The notes: generated by a model from the letters alone, not told the origin. Shown: positions 1-7,814, numbered from the stretch's first letter. The stretch: DNA of 26,074 nucleotides from CAZCBJ01 sp964496705 (GCA_964496705.1 CAZCBJ010000028.1:1-26074); one strand, 5' to 3'. A program made the numbers and translations.

Positions 1-2
1 AA

Positions 3-929
3 AAGGCCGATCGTATTCATACCAGGCTGTTAATTCTCGGTTCGGGACCCGCCGGCTGGTCAGCCGCTTTGTATGCCGCTCGCGCCGAATTAAAACCGGT
101 GGTGCTGACCGGTATCCATCTTGGCGGTCAGGCAGCGCTGACCTATACCATTGAGAATTATCCCGGCTTTCCAGAAGGGGTGGGCGGGGTTGAGTTGGGC
201 GACCTGTTCCAGAAGCAGGCTGAGCGGTTTGGCGCCAAAGTTGAATTTGATACGGCTGCTATGGTCGATCTGAGCTCACGACCGTTTAGAATAACCGCGG
301 ATAATCACAACTACCTGGCTGACAGCCTGATCATCGCCACCGGAGCCAGTTCAAATCCGCTCAATGTGCCCGGTGAGAAAGAAATGACCGGACACGGTGT
401 GTCTTATTGCGCCACCTGCGACGGCTGGTTTTTCAAGGAGAAACGGGTGGCGGTGGTCGGCGGCGGGGACTCCGCGCTTGAGGAGGCAATTTTCTTGACC
501 CGTTACGCTTCATCTGTGACCATCATCCACCGGCGCGATGCGCTGCGGGCCGGGCCAATTCTACAGCGGCGCGCCAAAGAGAATCCGAAGATCGAGTTTT
601 TATGGAACACGGTGGTGACCAGGATCGATGGTGGCAAAGTTGTCACCGGATTGGGCTTGAAGAATGTGCAGACACAGGAAGAAACGGATTTTGCAACAGA
701 TGGAATATTCATCTTCATCGGTCACACCCCCAACACCAGCTTGTTCAGCGGACAGTTGGAGATGGATGAACGCGGTTATATTCGCATTGATTCATTAACC
801 CAGACCAGTGTGCCGGGGGTTTTTGCAGCCGGCGAGGCAGCCGATCCGCACTTCCGGCAGGTGGTCACCTCGGCCGGCATGGGAGCCGCTGCTGCCATTC
901 AGGCAGCCAGATTTCTGGAAGCCGAATAA
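3..929 (+). CDS. trxB: Thioredoxin reductase (TrxB-type), 5' end cut by window start
   Basis: Probable FAD- and NADPH-dependent thioredoxin-disulfide reductase, a cytoplasmic enzyme that reduces thioredoxin. The frame is open to the first complete codon at 3, so the start lies outside the window; the ttg at 69 is only an internal codon. Visible in order are the FAD-binding GSGPAG motif (codons at about 39-56), a PGFPEGVGG segment, the redox-active CATC (codons 408-419), the NADPH-binding GGGDSALEEA loop followed by HRRDALRAG, and a C-terminal FAD-contacting block, GVFAAGEAAD. At 308 or more residues it is close to the usual 310-320. It ends at TAA and is followed at once by a strong hairpin terminator. 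The family also contains ferredoxin-dependent and flavodoxin-type reductases; the intact CxxC argues for a disulfide reductase. The partner thioredoxin is not in the window. Confidence 0.93.
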   Translation, partial: KADRIHTRLLILGSGPAGWSAALYAARAELKPVVLTGIHLGGQAALTYTIENYPGFPEGVGGVELGDLFQKQAERFGAKVEFDTAAMVDLSSRPFRITADNHNYLADSLIIATGASSNPLNVPGEKEMTGHGVSYCATCDGWFFKEKRVAVVGGGDSALEEAIFLTRYASSVTIIHRRDALRAGPILQRRAKENPKIEFLWNTVVTRIDGGKVVTGLGLKNVQTQEETDFATDGIFIFIGHTPNTSLFSGQLEMDERGYIRIDSLTQTSVPGVFAAGEAADPHFRQVVTSAGMGAAAAIQAARFLEAE

Positions 930-937
930 AAATTGGT

Positions 938-964
938 AAAAAGCGCGGCCTTCCCGCGCTTTTT
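938..964. terminator. Bidirectional rho-independent terminator
   Basis: A perfect 11-bp inverted repeat (938-948 with 954-964) has a GC-rich core, a 5-nt loop, an A-run on the left arm and a T-run on the right arm. It lies between the convergent trxB (+) and LysM-protein (-) genes. The A/T flanks give a U-tract on either strand, so it can end both transcripts. Confidence 0.9.
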
Positions 965-969
965 GGTTG

Positions 970-2115
970 CTAAGGGGTGGGCGTGGGGGCTGAGCCGCCT
1001 GCCCACCAACTGAAGACCCGCGGCGTGCTGACCGCACCGCCTGATTCCCAGATGGGATTGCCATCGCTGCCTGTGCCAGTTTGGCGCACCGCAAATACCG
1101 TCCACCGGAAGATGTGGGGATTGGCGCCGGTCGGCCGTAGACTGGAAGGCACGATAAATTTCGTGTCGGTGACATATTCGGTGACCTTTTTCCCCGAACC
1201 TTCGGTCACATCCTCAATCACCACCGCATAGGCCTCATTGTCGCGCAGTGTGCCCACGGTTGCCCATTGCAGGGTGATGGTCTCGTTCAATGCCATGAAG
1301 GCCGTTCCATCTACCGGGAGCAATAGATTGGGCGCCGGATAAGGCGGGGGAGGTGTGGCAGTGGGGGTGGGGCCGGGGGTGGGCTTTCTGGCGCAGAGGG
1401 GGATGATCAGATCTTGTCCCTGGTAAACAATGTCGTTTGGCAAACCATTGTATTCGCGGATGGCATCCATCTCTACATTATAATTTGCGGCAATCGCGCT
1501 GAGTGTGTCGCTTTCCTTGACTTCGTACAGGATCTTATCGCATGCCGACTCGGTGGCTTCCGCTGCGCTCAGTGTGGAGGTTGGCATGGGTGACGGTGTC
1601 GGGGTTGGTTGAGGGATGAGCAATTTCTGTCCAATGGACAGCGTGTTGCACTCGGCAGGCAAATTGTTCTGCACAATAATACTTTGTACCGATACCTGGA
1701 AAATGTATGCAATAGAAAGACAGGTGTCATTTGCCTGCACCATGTATTCGATTGGCGGCAGGGGGGTAAAGGTGGGCACAGGGCTGGGCGTCAGGCTGGC
1801 AGTGACCGTGATGGTCAAACTGGGGGTCACGGTGACCGTCGGGGTGACGGTCGGTTCCACAACCTTGCCTGTGGATCGAAGCACGCCGAAGATGATGGCG
1901 GCGCCGATCCCAACCAGCAGGATCATTAATCCAAGGGCAACCGGGAGACTGAGTGTCAATGCAGGCATACGCGGTCCCTGGACCGCTTTGCCTTTGCCTC
2001 CCGCATCACCAGGACTCAGGTTTCTACCGCAAACCAGACAGCGGGTCGCATTTTCATTCAAACGAGTGCCGCAAGTTGGGCAGACGCGCTTGTTGGCTGT
2101 CGAATCAGGACTCAT
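970..2115 (-). CDS. Zinc-ribbon / transmembrane / double-LysM protein
   Basis: Predicted membrane-anchored surface protein of 381 aa. The N terminus has a zinc ribbon with Cys pairs C12/C15 and C26/C29. A single transmembrane helix follows at about 52-77, then a Thr/Pro-rich linker (about 85-122), LysM 1 (about 123-168), a Pro/Thr linker, LysM 2 (about 195-240), another Pro-rich linker and a C-terminal beta-type domain (about 260-370) ending in APTPTP. LysM domains bind N-acetylglucosamine polymers such as peptidoglycan. The topology implies a cytoplasmic zinc ribbon and extracytoplasmic LysM domains. The start ATG follows a CGGAGA ribosome-binding sequence and an extended -10 promoter. The gene is monocistronic, divergent from hemW and closed by the shared terminator. 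The function of the C-terminal domain and the zinc-ribbon partner are unknown; no enzymatic domain is seen. Confidence 0.88.
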   Translation of the reverse strand: MSPDSTANKRVCPTCGTRLNENATRCLVCGRNLSPGDAGGKGKAVQGPRMPALTLSLPVALGLMILLVGIGAAIIFGVLRSTGKVVEPTVTPTVTVTPSLTITVTASLTPSPVPTFTPLPPIEYMVQANDTCLSIAYIFQVSVQSIIVQNNLPAECNTLSIGQKLLIPQPTPTPSPMPTSTLSAAEATESACDKILYEVKESDTLSAIAANYNVEMDAIREYNGLPNDIVYQGQDLIIPLCARKPTPGPTPTATPPPPYPAPNLLLPVDGTAFMALNETITLQWATVGTLRDNEAYAVVIEDVTEGSGKKVTEYVTDTKFIVPSSLRPTGANPHIFRWTVFAVRQTGTGSDGNPIWESGGAVSTPRVFSWWAGGSAPTPTP

Positions 2116-2141
2116 AGCATCTAGGTTCTCCGTCGGGAGTC

Positions 2142-2150
2142 ATTATACCA
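2142..2150 (-). promoter_or_regulatory. Extended -10 promoter for the LysM gene
   Basis: The minus strand reads TGG followed by a consensus TATAAT. It lies about 27 nt before the ATG at 2115, leaving a short leader with a CGGAGA ribosome-binding sequence. No good -35 hexamer is visible, as expected for an extended -10 promoter. Confidence 0.65.
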
Positions 2151-2160
2151 TAAGGGTTTT

Positions 2161-2177
2161 TCCGCCTTTTCGGCGGA
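2161..2177. repeat. 6-bp GC-rich inverted repeat between LysM gene and hemW
   Basis: The arms TCCGCC and GGCGGA are separated by 5 nt and lie between the two divergent promoters, just upstream of the -10 of the LysM gene. No T-run follows on either strand in the right orientation, so this is not a terminator. It may be a protein-binding site or chance. Confidence 0.4.
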
Positions 2178-2186
2178 GCGGGTCTG

Positions 2187-2195
2187 TGTTATTCT
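2187..2195 (+). promoter_or_regulatory. Possible extended -10 promoter of hemW
   Basis: TGT followed by TATTCT (4 of 6 consensus) ends 6 nt before the GTG start of hemW. If used, transcription would begin at about the start codon. The intervening GGAGAG resembles a Shine-Dalgarno sequence but is too close to the GTG for normal spacing. Confidence 0.4.
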
Positions 2196-2201
2196 GGAGA
2201 G

Positions 2202-3395
2202 GTGAGCGCACACAGCCTGTATATACATATTCCATTTTGCAAAAAACGCTGCAGTTACTGTGATTTCAATACCTACGCCGGGTTGGAATCCTTGAAGCCA
2301 GCCTACATGCAGGCGCTCGAAAGAGAAGCCCGTTTGCTGGCGCAGGCGTGCGGTTCGCCCATCCCGGTGCATACGATTTATTTTGGAGGCGGCACCCCTT
2401 CCATACTTCCTGCCGTATTCTATGCAAGTCTATTGAAAACCATTCGCGCGGAATATGCGATTTCGGCTGACCCCGAGATCACGCTGGAGGCCAATCCCGG
2501 CACCCTTGATCGGCGATCGCTGGCTGTGCTGCGCAGGACGGGCGTCAACCGGATCAGCCTGGGTGTTCAGTCCGCTCAGCCGTCTGAGCTTGAATTACTG
2601 GGTCGCGTCCATGATTTTAAAGATGTGATACGCTCCACACTTTGGGCACGCCAGGCAGGTTTTGAAAATATCAGCATGGACCTCATGTTCGGCTTACCCG
2701 GTCAAACGCTGGGGTATTGGCAAAACAGCCTTGAGCAGGTGGTGGGGCTTGGGCCAGATCATTTATCCTTGTATGCACTCACGCTCGAATCAGGGACAAA
2801 TCTCCACGAGTGGGTGTCCCGCGGCCGGTTGCAAAACCCGGATGATGACCTGAGCGCTGATATGTATGAGTGGGCATCGGAATGGCTCGCCTCGAATGGC
2901 TTTCAACAATATGAAATCTCCAATTGGTCGCGCTTGAATGGGTCGGGCGAAGCAAGGGTTTGCCGACACAATCTGCAATATTGGCGAAATTTGCCTTATA
3001 TTGGTCTCGGCGCCGGGGCGCATGGCTTTCTTCAAAATTACCGCCTGGAAAATGTCGCCACCATCCCTGAATATCTCCAGTTGATTGCCGGTTCAGAAAG
3101 TTTTGTTTATCCCTTCAGTGCTGCACTTGCTCATAAAAATTTCATTGATCTTCAAACAGAGATGGAAGAGACCATGATGGTCGGATTGCGTCTGACCGAA
3201 GAGGGGGTATCTCCGCAAGTTTTTCTGGAGCGTTTTGGCGTGCAGGTCGAAAAGGTCTTCGGGCAGCAAATGGATGACTTACGACGGAATGGGTTGCTCG
3301 AATGGAATGGGCCAATCCGCCTGACCCCCCGGGCGCGCTTAATTGGCAACCAGGTTTTTATGCGCTTTATCAGTCTGGATGAACAGGCGGGTTAA
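2202..3395 (+). CDS. hemW: HemW-like radical SAM heme chaperone (formerly HemN-like)
   Basis: Radical SAM protein of 397 aa. HemW proteins bind heme and a 4Fe-4S cluster and are thought to insert heme into respiratory enzymes; older annotations call them oxygen-independent coproporphyrinogen III oxidase. The cluster motif CxxxCxxC is at C13, C17 and C20 and is followed by D-F. True HemN has a further Cys there (CxxxCxxCxC), which supports HemW. Other family blocks are YFGGGTPS, the SLGVQS strand, MDLMFGLPGQT, YEISNWSR and IGLGAGAHG, plus a C-terminal HemN_C-type region (about 300-390). The GTG start gives the usual N terminus SLYIHIPFC. The gene is divergent from the LysM gene and convergent with the L,D-transpeptidase gene, sharing a TTAA stop. 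Length is normal for HemW (about 380-400). Confidence 0.92.
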   Translation: MSAHSLYIHIPFCKKRCSYCDFNTYAGLESLKPAYMQALEREARLLAQACGSPIPVHTIYFGGGTPSILPAVFYASLLKTIRAEYAISADPEITLEANPGTLDRRSLAVLRRTGVNRISLGVQSAQPSELELLGRVHDFKDVIRSTLWARQAGFENISMDLMFGLPGQTLGYWQNSLEQVVGLGPDHLSLYALTLESGTNLHEWVSRGRLQNPDDDLSADMYEWASEWLASNGFQQYEISNWSRLNGSGEARVCRHNLQYWRNLPYIGLGAGAHGFLQNYRLENVATIPEYLQLIAGSESFVYPFSAALAHKNFIDLQTEMEETMMVGLRLTEEGVSPQVFLERFGVQVEKVFGQQMDDLRRNGLLEWNGPIRLTPRARLIGNQVFMRFISLDEQAG

Positions 3396-4435
3396 CCGGT
3401 GACGGTTACACGAGTGCCATAACCGCGGCGGTCCCAGTCTTCCGGGTTAATCACTGGCGTTGTCCAGCGGTAAATCCATTTGGCTTCTTCGCTGCGCATA
3501 TTCACACAGCCGTGGCTCTGAGGAATGCCGTAGTTGTTATGCCAGTATGTGCCGTGCAGCGCCACGCCGTGGGGCGCGAAAAAACACACCCAGGGCACCC
3601 CGGGTATTTCATAAGCATTGGTATCTGCGGTCAGATTACCATCGCCCATGTGTTTGCTGGGCATTTTCACCTGCACATTGAACACACCTACGGGAGTTTC
3701 CCAGGGGATTGAACCAGGCGGGAGATTAATCGGCGTTCGGGCGCCAGAAGAAATGCGGGTTTGCATGACGATGGTCTCTTCCTCATAAGCCGTCAGCATT
3801 TGGCGACCGATGGAGACCTCAATGCGCTTTTTTTCGGGCTTGATGTCCGGTGAAATCGGCGTGATTTCTTCCGGGGTGATGGGCCGGAAATGCACCGCAG
3901 GGGCCATGTACTCAATCTCAAGCAATTCATCTTTGATTTTGTACCAGGGTTGCCCGTCAGGACCTTCATCAACACCGGTCGCCCAGTGAACAGATTCATA
4001 ATACAGGCGGTAAATGGGTTCCCAACCGGTGTAGATGTTATAACGCATGGTCTGGCTGAAGGGGACAGTTACCTCCACCAGTTGTCCGGTTTTTGGCACT
4101 TCCTTCATTACGTCATTTACCTGAAATCGAACCCGCTGTAATCGACCCGAGTGCACAAAACCGCGCCAGACCCGATACCAGACAGGATTATAGCCCGGGC
4201 CGTGCTCTGACGTGACTTCATAGTAGATATTGACCAGCTCATCGCGATAACGTTGATAAAGAATCTGGCTCTCTTCCCAGGGCTGGCTATGGACACTCAC
4301 CGAGCGGATCGTCACCCGCGCGACGTCCTCTGGCGGAATATCAGACTGTCCTCCGTACAGCGATCGAAACGCAAGGCTGGTTACGCTCAGACCGCATAAC
4401 TTGAGAAAATCGCGTCTTGTAATTCTACTATTCAT
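3392..4435 (-). CDS. L,D-transpeptidase (YkuD) with Tat-type signal
   Basis: Predicted exported peptidoglycan L,D-transpeptidase of 347 aa, which makes 3-3 cross-links or attaches proteins to the wall. The N terminus has a twin-arginine motif (TRRDFLK, residues 6-12) followed by a hydrophobic stretch. The YkuD catalytic domain is at the C terminus (about 205-346). It contains H294 and the SHGCVN motif with nucleophile C310 and H308, at the expected spacing. The middle third (about 40-200) looks like an SH3/beta-rich wall-binding region, but I cannot name it. The gene lies downstream of rtcB on the same strand with its own extended -10 element 7 nt before the ATG, so it may be transcribed as a leaderless mRNA. 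The stop overlaps the hemW stop on the opposite strand. Confidence 0.9.
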   Translation of the reverse strand: MNSRITRRDFLKLCGLSVTSLAFRSLYGGQSDIPPEDVARVTIRSVSVHSQPWEESQILYQRYRDELVNIYYEVTSEHGPGYNPVWYRVWRGFVHSGRLQRVRFQVNDVMKEVPKTGQLVEVTVPFSQTMRYNIYTGWEPIYRLYYESVHWATGVDEGPDGQPWYKIKDELLEIEYMAPAVHFRPITPEEITPISPDIKPEKKRIEVSIGRQMLTAYEEETIVMQTRISSGARTPINLPPGSIPWETPVGVFNVQVKMPSKHMGDGNLTADTNAYEIPGVPWVCFFAPHGVALHGTYWHNNYGIPQSHGCVNMRSEEAKWIYRWTTPVINPEDWDRRGYGTRVTVTG

Positions 4436-4442
4436 GTCCGAA

Positions 4443-4451
4443 ATTATAACA
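4443..4451 (-). promoter_or_regulatory. Extended -10 promoter of the L,D-transpeptidase gene
   Basis: The minus strand reads TGT followed by a perfect TATAAT, separated from the ATG at 4435 by only 7 nt. The expected transcription start is at or next to the ATG, leaving no room for a ribosome-binding site. No -35 element is evident. Confidence 0.6.
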
Positions 4452-4483
4452 AATTCGGGCGAAATATCTAGCCCGGATACCGA

Positions 4484-5935
4484 TCAGCCTTTAATCACTG
4501 CGACCGGGCGCAGCCTGGCGGCTTTTTTGGCTATTCCCGCACCCTTGACTGCCTCGACAACGGTGTCGACATCCTTATATGCCTGGGGTGCTTCCTCTGC
4601 CAGCCCTCCGATGGAGCCGGCACGAATTCGTATGCCACGCTGTTCCAGCTCTTTGCGCAGGCGTTCTCCGCGGATTTCACGCTTGGCCTGGTTGCGGCTC
4701 ATCATCCTCCCCGCTCCGTGGCAACAGGAACCCAGCGCGCGCTGCATGCTGACCTGGGTGCCGGTCAGCACCCAGGAGGCGGTGCCCATGCTGCCGGGCA
4801 CCAGAACTGGTTGACCAATGGCTGCATATTCACCTGGTAAACCGGGGGAACCGGGTCCAAAGGCGCGCGTGGCGCCTTTACGGTGGACGCAAACTTTCAT
4901 CAGTTTGCCGTTGATGGTATGGGTTTCTGTTTTTCCGATGTTATGGGCGATATCATACACCTGGTGCAACTGCCAGTGTTTCACCTTGCCTGCCAGCACC
5001 TGTTCGAAGGCCTTGCGCGCGGAGTCAGCCAGGATCTGGCGATTGGCAAAGGCGTAATTGGCGGCTGAACGCATCGCGCCCAAATAATTTTGACCCTCCG
5101 GTGATTGGATCGGCGCGCACACCAGTTCGCGGTCAGGCAGATGAATGCCGTAACGCCGGACTGCAGCTTGAAAATCCTGTACGTAATCGGTGCAAATCTG
5201 GTGACCAAATCCACGCGAACCGCAGTGAATCATCAATGTCAGCGCGCCTTCTTCAAGACCCATCGCCTGGCAGGCAGCCGGGTCAATAATTTGGTCCACC
5301 ACATCCACCTCAATAAAATGATTGCCGGCTCCCAGCGATCCCAACTGGGAGGCTGCGCGTTTTTTGGCTTGAGGGCTGGTTTTTTCGGGGTCAGCTCCTT
5401 CGATGGTCCCATTTTCTTCCGTGCGGCGTAAATCTTCCTCGCTGGCAAAGCCTTTCCTCTGTGCCCAACGCGCTCCCTGCCGGCAGACCTGGTCCAACTC
5501 CTCTACCGAAAGCCGCAACCCACCACCAGTGCCCACCCCGCTGGGGCAAAAGTGATCCAGCGCCTGAGCCAGTTCGTCCAGGTATGGCTCCACCTCGTCC
5601 AACCTGATGGAGGAGGCCAGCAACCGTACGCCGCAGTTGATATCGTATCCAATTCCGCCGGGAGATACGACGCCATCCGCCAAAGCGGTCGCAGCCACTC
5701 CGCCGATGGGAAAACCATAACCCTGGTGCATATCCGGCATGACGCACACCTGCCCAACCAGGCCTGGCAGTGTTGCAGCGTTCACCGCCTGTTCGATGGA
5801 TAGATCTTCACACGCGGTTTCCAATATTTCACGGCTGGCAAAAAAGCGCACCGGCACGCGCATATCGGCGCGATAGGTCCGCGAGATTTCCCATTCATAC
5901 TCACCAATTTGTTGAAAATCCTTTAACGACTGCAT
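4484..5935 (-). CDS. rtcB: RtcB RNA-splicing ligase
   Basis: GTP- and Mn-dependent RNA ligase that joins 2',3'-cyclic phosphate or 3'-phosphate ends to 5'-OH ends, in tRNA splicing or RNA repair. All metal and catalytic residues of the family can be placed: C101 (DINCGVR), H206 (AGNHFIEV), H237 (IHCGSRG), H331 (YDIAHN), and H406 in CCHGAGRMMSR, the histidine that is guanylylated. The 483-aa length and the spacing fit the archaeal-like RtcB type. The frame continues upstream to 5998, but the ATG at 5935 gives the usual start (DFQQIGEYEWEI), and the extension would run back toward the upstream ybaK-like gene. An extended -10 element lies 6 nt before this ATG. No archease or RtcA gene is nearby. 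The L,D-transpeptidase gene follows after 48 nt. Confidence 0.95.
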   Translation of the reverse strand: MQSLKDFQQIGEYEWEISRTYRADMRVPVRFFASREILETACEDLSIEQAVNAATLPGLVGQVCVMPDMHQGYGFPIGGVAATALADGVVSPGGIGYDINCGVRLLASSIRLDEVEPYLDELAQALDHFCPSGVGTGGGLRLSVEELDQVCRQGARWAQRKGFASEEDLRRTEENGTIEGADPEKTSPQAKKRAASQLGSLGAGNHFIEVDVVDQIIDPAACQAMGLEEGALTLMIHCGSRGFGHQICTDYVQDFQAAVRRYGIHLPDRELVCAPIQSPEGQNYLGAMRSAANYAFANRQILADSARKAFEQVLAGKVKHWQLHQVYDIAHNIGKTETHTINGKLMKVCVHRKGATRAFGPGSPGLPGEYAAIGQPVLVPGSMGTASWVLTGTQVSMQRALGSCCHGAGRMMSRNQAKREIRGERLRKELEQRGIRIRAGSIGGLAEEAPQAYKDVDTVVEAVKGAGIAKKAARLRPVAVIKG

Positions 5936-5941
5936 ATTTTC

Positions 5942-5950
5942 ATCATACCA
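5942..5950 (-). promoter_or_regulatory. Extended -10 promoter of rtcB
   Basis: The minus strand reads TGG followed by TATGAT (5 of 6), ending 6 nt before the ATG at 5935. This suggests a leaderless rtcB transcript. It lies in the 46-bp gap after the ybaK-like gene. Confidence 0.55.
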
Positions 5951-5981
5951 TATTCGATGAGGGTCGTCTGATGGATATTGA

Positions 5982-6461
5982 TCACGGCTCCTTCGCAATT
6001 TTTGCGATTAGAGGGTGGGTCAGTTCGAGGTAAGCCTTGACCGGTAAGCGGATGTTTAAATTGCGTTGTCCGCCAGAGACATGGATATCGGCGTGCTGCA
6101 GCGCAGCCTCATCCAGAATGATTCGAAAACCGCGGTTGGTCAACGCCAGGGCAGAAATACTTCCGGTTTTTAATCCGGTGATTTTCTCGGCTTCATCTTG
6201 GGATGCCAGACGAACCTTCTTTTCACCTACACTGGCAGCCGCCAACCGCAGGTCCACCTCATTGGGGCCCGGGATGACACAAAGCAGCGGTTTTTTTCCG
6301 GCAGCCTCAGGGATGACAACGATTGTTTTATAGACGACCTCCGGTGGGACACCGAGTATATCCGCAGTTTCGATTGCGCCGCGTTTTTCGTTAGAAAGCT
6401 CGAAAACCTGATGGGGAATTTTGCGACTTTGCAGCAAGCGGGTGACGTTATTCGCGATCAT
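5982..6461 (-). CDS. YbaK/EbsC-family aminoacyl-tRNA deacylase
   Basis: Predicted trans-editing deacylase of the YbaK/ProX superfamily, cytoplasmic, which hydrolyses mischarged aminoacyl-tRNAs (Cys-tRNA(Pro) in E. coli YbaK). It starts NNVTRLLQSRKIPHQ and has the expected conserved lysine K45 in VVYKTIVV, and a CVIPG strand. With the ATG at 6461 it is 159 aa, the normal family length. The open frame runs to 6530, but the extra 23 residues are not family-like. The usual GGIS-P-L/F-G loop is here GSISALA, which lacks the Pro, so the tRNA specificity may differ from YbaK. The start lies inside the end of the PHP gene (14-nt overlap), suggesting translational coupling. The rtcB gene follows. Confidence 0.85.
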   Translation of the reverse strand: MIANNVTRLLQSRKIPHQVFELSNEKRGAIETADILGVPPEVVYKTIVVIPEAAGKKPLLCVIPGPNEVDLRLAAASVGEKKVRLASQDEAEKITGLKTGSISALALTNRGFRIILDEAALQHADIHVSGGQRNLNIRLPVKAYLELTHPLIAKIAKEP

Positions 6462-7518
6462 TGACAAGTATGGAATTGCTGAAAATCCAGCCGCGGCGCC
6501 TGCCCCAAAAATCCAGATAGCATTCCACACGGTATGCGCCGGGTTGGGTGGCGATGTGAGTGCAAATGGTCTGATCCTGCCATTTTTTTATGACCTGACC
6601 ATTGTGGAGCAATCTGCATTCTGCCTCCTGGGGCAGAGTGATCTGGAAGGTTACTCCGCCATCCAGTTTTAATTGATCACCCATCTCGGCGATTCTCTGC
6701 CTGCCTTTGGCAGTGAAACGGAATCCGCTGGTTGGAGCGGCCAGATCGTATCCGATGAACAGCCTGCTTTGTTTTAGTGTGTCGAGGATCATCCTGCGAT
6801 CATCTTTGAGATTCCCGCTGAGTTTTTCTGGCGTGAGTAGATGATTGTTCACAGTTCGGAAATGAAAGTCGTAGGGAAAAAGGGTTCGTCTGATCGGCCC
6901 CATCCGCGCCTTCAACGCATGGGCATCTGATCCGGCGATGGCAGTGACCTGGCGACCGTTGATCAGTATTTCATCCCATTTCTTGAGCGCTTCTGGATTG
7001 GGTCCTAACGGGAAGAGCTGGGGAAAAAAAGAATACAGCATGGCATCCAATCGGTTATGAATCCGGCTTTTTAACTCGCTCATGAAGTTCCAGATTTCCA
7101 ACCCATCAATATCTTCAACCTGCCAATCCTCCCAGGAGATGTCATCTTCGTTAAAAAGCGGCAATGCATCCTCAAACGGATGAGCCGGAAGAGCCAGCCC
7201 GCCTGCTCGGTGCACCTGTTCAACCAACTGGGCGACATTCGGAGCATACTCAACAACCTCGCGATCCGCACCCAGGACGAGCAGATGGCTTTTTTGGGGA
7301 TTACGCGTCTGGTCATGAACTTCTTCGCCAGTCATCAGCAGGATGCAGCGACCATTCTGTCGGGTATATCCATCGATACCCTTAACCAACACGTTGTGGT
7401 CAGTGACGATCACCGCATCGATGCCTGCGCGCAGGGCTGCCAGGGCAATCTCAGCATGGGTTGCATTTCCATCCGAATATGTGCTGTGCATGTGGACGTT
7501 TACAATAATTTCTTGCAT
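6448..7518 (-). CDS. PHP-domain metal-dependent phosphoesterase
   Basis: Protein of 356 aa with an N-terminal PHP domain: H9-x-H11 and SDG (D16) in the first motif, then D40-H41 (VTDHN), E65/E66-H68, AHPFED and GSDAHAL. This ligand set is typical of PHP hydrolases such as the YciV/RNase AM-like and TrpH groups, which act on nucleotides or oligonucleotides. The C-terminal 120 residues (about 240-356) are beta-rich and contain a stretch like an Ig-type domain, so the protein is probably not plain RNase AM. The substrate cannot be assigned. It is first in the run PHP, ybaK-like, rtcB, L,D-transpeptidase, and divergent from secG. No Shine-Dalgarno sequence is visible before the ATG at 7518. Confidence 0.82.
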   Translation of the reverse strand: MQEIIVNVHMHSTYSDGNATHAEIALAALRAGIDAVIVTDHNVLVKGIDGYTRQNGRCILLMTGEEVHDQTRNPQKSHLLVLGADREVVEYAPNVAQLVEQVHRAGGLALPAHPFEDALPLFNEDDISWEDWQVEDIDGLEIWNFMSELKSRIHNRLDAMLYSFFPQLFPLGPNPEALKKWDEILINGRQVTAIAGSDAHALKARMGPIRRTLFPYDFHFRTVNNHLLTPEKLSGNLKDDRRMILDTLKQSRLFIGYDLAAPTSGFRFTAKGRQRIAEMGDQLKLDGGVTFQITLPQEAECRLLHNGQVIKKWQDQTICTHIATQPGAYRVECYLDFWGRRRGWIFSNSILVNDRE

Positions 7519-7524
7519 GTGCAG

Positions 7525-7554
7525 TTGACGATTTGGGTGAAAAACAGGTATAAT
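7525..7554 (+). promoter_or_regulatory. Sigma-70-type promoter of secG
   Basis: TTGACG (-35, 5 of 6) and a perfect TATAAT (-10) are separated by 18 nt and placed 29 nt before the GTG of secG, with AGGAGG (7572-7577) in between. This is the only clear two-element promoter in the window. Confidence 0.75.
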
Positions 7555-7583
7555 CTGCTTCGCTGTATTACAGGAGGCTAGGT

Positions 7584-7814
7584 GTGACGTTAGTAGAATA
7601 TTTCGATATCGCTCTGATTATAACTTCGATCGCTCTGGTTGCGCTGGTGGTCTTGCAGAATAAAGGGATTGGTCTGGGCGGTCTGACCGGATCCGATTCT
7701 TCCAACATTTTTGCAGCCCGGCGCGGCTTCGAGAAGACTATTTTCATTGTTACAATCGCTCTGAGTGTGTTGTTCTTCATCCTGACGTTTGCGACAGTGA
7801 TCATCCACAAATAA
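7584..7814 (+). CDS. secG: Preprotein translocase subunit SecG
   Basis: Small inner-membrane subunit of the SecYEG channel, 76 aa. Two hydrophobic helices (about 5-24 and 51-73) flank the family loop LQNKGIGLGGLTG. Conserved glycines, then SSNIFAARRGFEK, precede the second helix. The length matches SecG (70-110 aa). GTG start at 7584, 6 nt after a consensus AGGAGG. It has its own promoter and no secY or secE nearby, which is common since secG is usually separate. Confidence 0.93.
   Translation: MTLVEYFDIALIITSIALVALVVLQNKGIGLGGLTGSDSSNIFAARRGFEKTIFIVTIALSVLFFILTFATVIIHK

Noticed and set aside
1616..2263. 215-aa plus-strand open frame
   Set aside because: Antisense to the LysM protein and runs into hemW; its repetitive Val/Thr/Gly content comes from the Thr/Pro linker read backwards.
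4969..4985. Half-site resembling parS inside rtcB
   Set aside because: Only one half matches; there is no second half and it lies in a conserved coding region.
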